From contig DHKA01000023.1 in assembly GCA_002404605.1 (NCBI GenBank), positions 1 to 5,631 on the forward strand: DNA of 5,631 bases. The letters are read 5' to 3'. This DNA is from Clostridiales bacterium UBA4706 (GTDB lineage: Bacteria > Bacillota > Clostridia > Oscillospirales > Oscillospiraceae). Position numbers and translations under genes: made by a program. Shown piece by piece: positions 5,556-5,631 of the stretch. Under the pieces are notes generated by a model. The model was not told where the DNA came from. It did no database searches and was given only the letters and a program-made list of their open reading frames with translations. Within the stretch, counting starts at the first letter, position 1. Each line of letters opens with the position of its first letter.

Positions 5556-5595
5556 TTTCCCGGCCCGCCAGAACGTACAGAGGCGGGCCGGGAAA
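5556..5595. terminator. 14-bp GC-rich hairpin upstream of the HTH pseudogene
   Basis: A perfect 14-bp inverted repeat (5556-5569 with 5582-5595) has a 12-nt loop. In the minus direction it is followed by GATTTTC, in the plus direction by TTTATC. It most likely ends a minus-strand gene lying beyond the right edge: one frame there closes with TGA at 5602-5600, five bases before the stem. A regulatory leader hairpin for the HTH gene is the alternative. Confidence 0.6.
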
Positions 5596-5599
5596 TTTA

Positions 5600-5631
5600 T
5601 CAAATTCCTTTTTCAAAGCGTGATCCGCCGG
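5600..5631 (-). CDS. Possible last codons of a gene beyond the right edge
   Basis: The minus strand reads GGSRFEKGI then TGA at 5602-5600, immediately before the hairpin at 5556-5595. This stop-then-terminator layout is typical of a gene end, but only nine codons are visible. A second frame also stops nearby (after RRITL) and the third stays open across the hairpin to TAA at 5528-5526, so the choice is uncertain and no function can be given. Confidence 0.25.
   Translation of the reverse strand, partial: GGSRFEKGI

Noticed and set aside
1..5631. CRISPR array, insertion sequence, prophage or defence system
   Set aside because: No spaced direct repeats, transposase, integrase or terminal inverted repeats were seen. 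The tRNA 3' end has no duplicated copy within the window that would suggest an attachment site.

Overview
The window looks like a chromosomal segment from a moderately high-GC, strictly anaerobic Clostridia-type Firmicute, possibly an Oscillospiraceae-like gut lineage. That placement is inferred from four things: a monomeric [FeFe] hydrogenase, G-rich Shine-Dalgarno sequences (AAGGGGTG, AGGAG), SigA-type promoters, and strong GC bias at third codon positions. No phage, IS or CRISPR signal is visible.

Five genes run on the minus strand in one tight block, read from right to left: trmB (tRNA m7G46 methyltransferase), dusB-like tRNA-dihydrouridine synthase, an ECF sigma factor, a membrane-anchored zinc-finger anti-sigma factor, and a monomeric [FeFe] hydrogenase. 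Gaps are 6 nt, 4 nt, a 4-nt overlap and about 22 nt. A good promoter precedes trmB and a hairpin terminator follows the hydrogenase. The simplest reading is one operon that joins two housekeeping tRNA-modification genes, an envelope-sensing sigma/anti-sigma switch and a redox enzyme. The link between the switch and the hydrogenase is the most interesting hypothesis here. It rests on gene order and spacing only.

Divergent from trmB on the plus strand is a complete tRNA-Pro(TGG) gene with its own promoter (perfect TATAAT), an encoded CCA and an immediately adjacent 17-bp terminator. The tRNA and trmB promoters lie back to back, with their -35 boxes 11 bp apart.

The right end (about 5160-5631) holds a minus-strand XRE-family helix-turn-helix gene broken by an in-frame TAG at codon 35, so it is probably a pseudogene. 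It is followed by a run of GC-rich hairpins (5166-5275) and preceded by a 14-bp GC-rich hairpin (5556-5595), which may terminate a gene lying mostly beyond the window. The left end (1-187) has no gene I can support, only small hairpins and a weak outward-facing promoter candidate.
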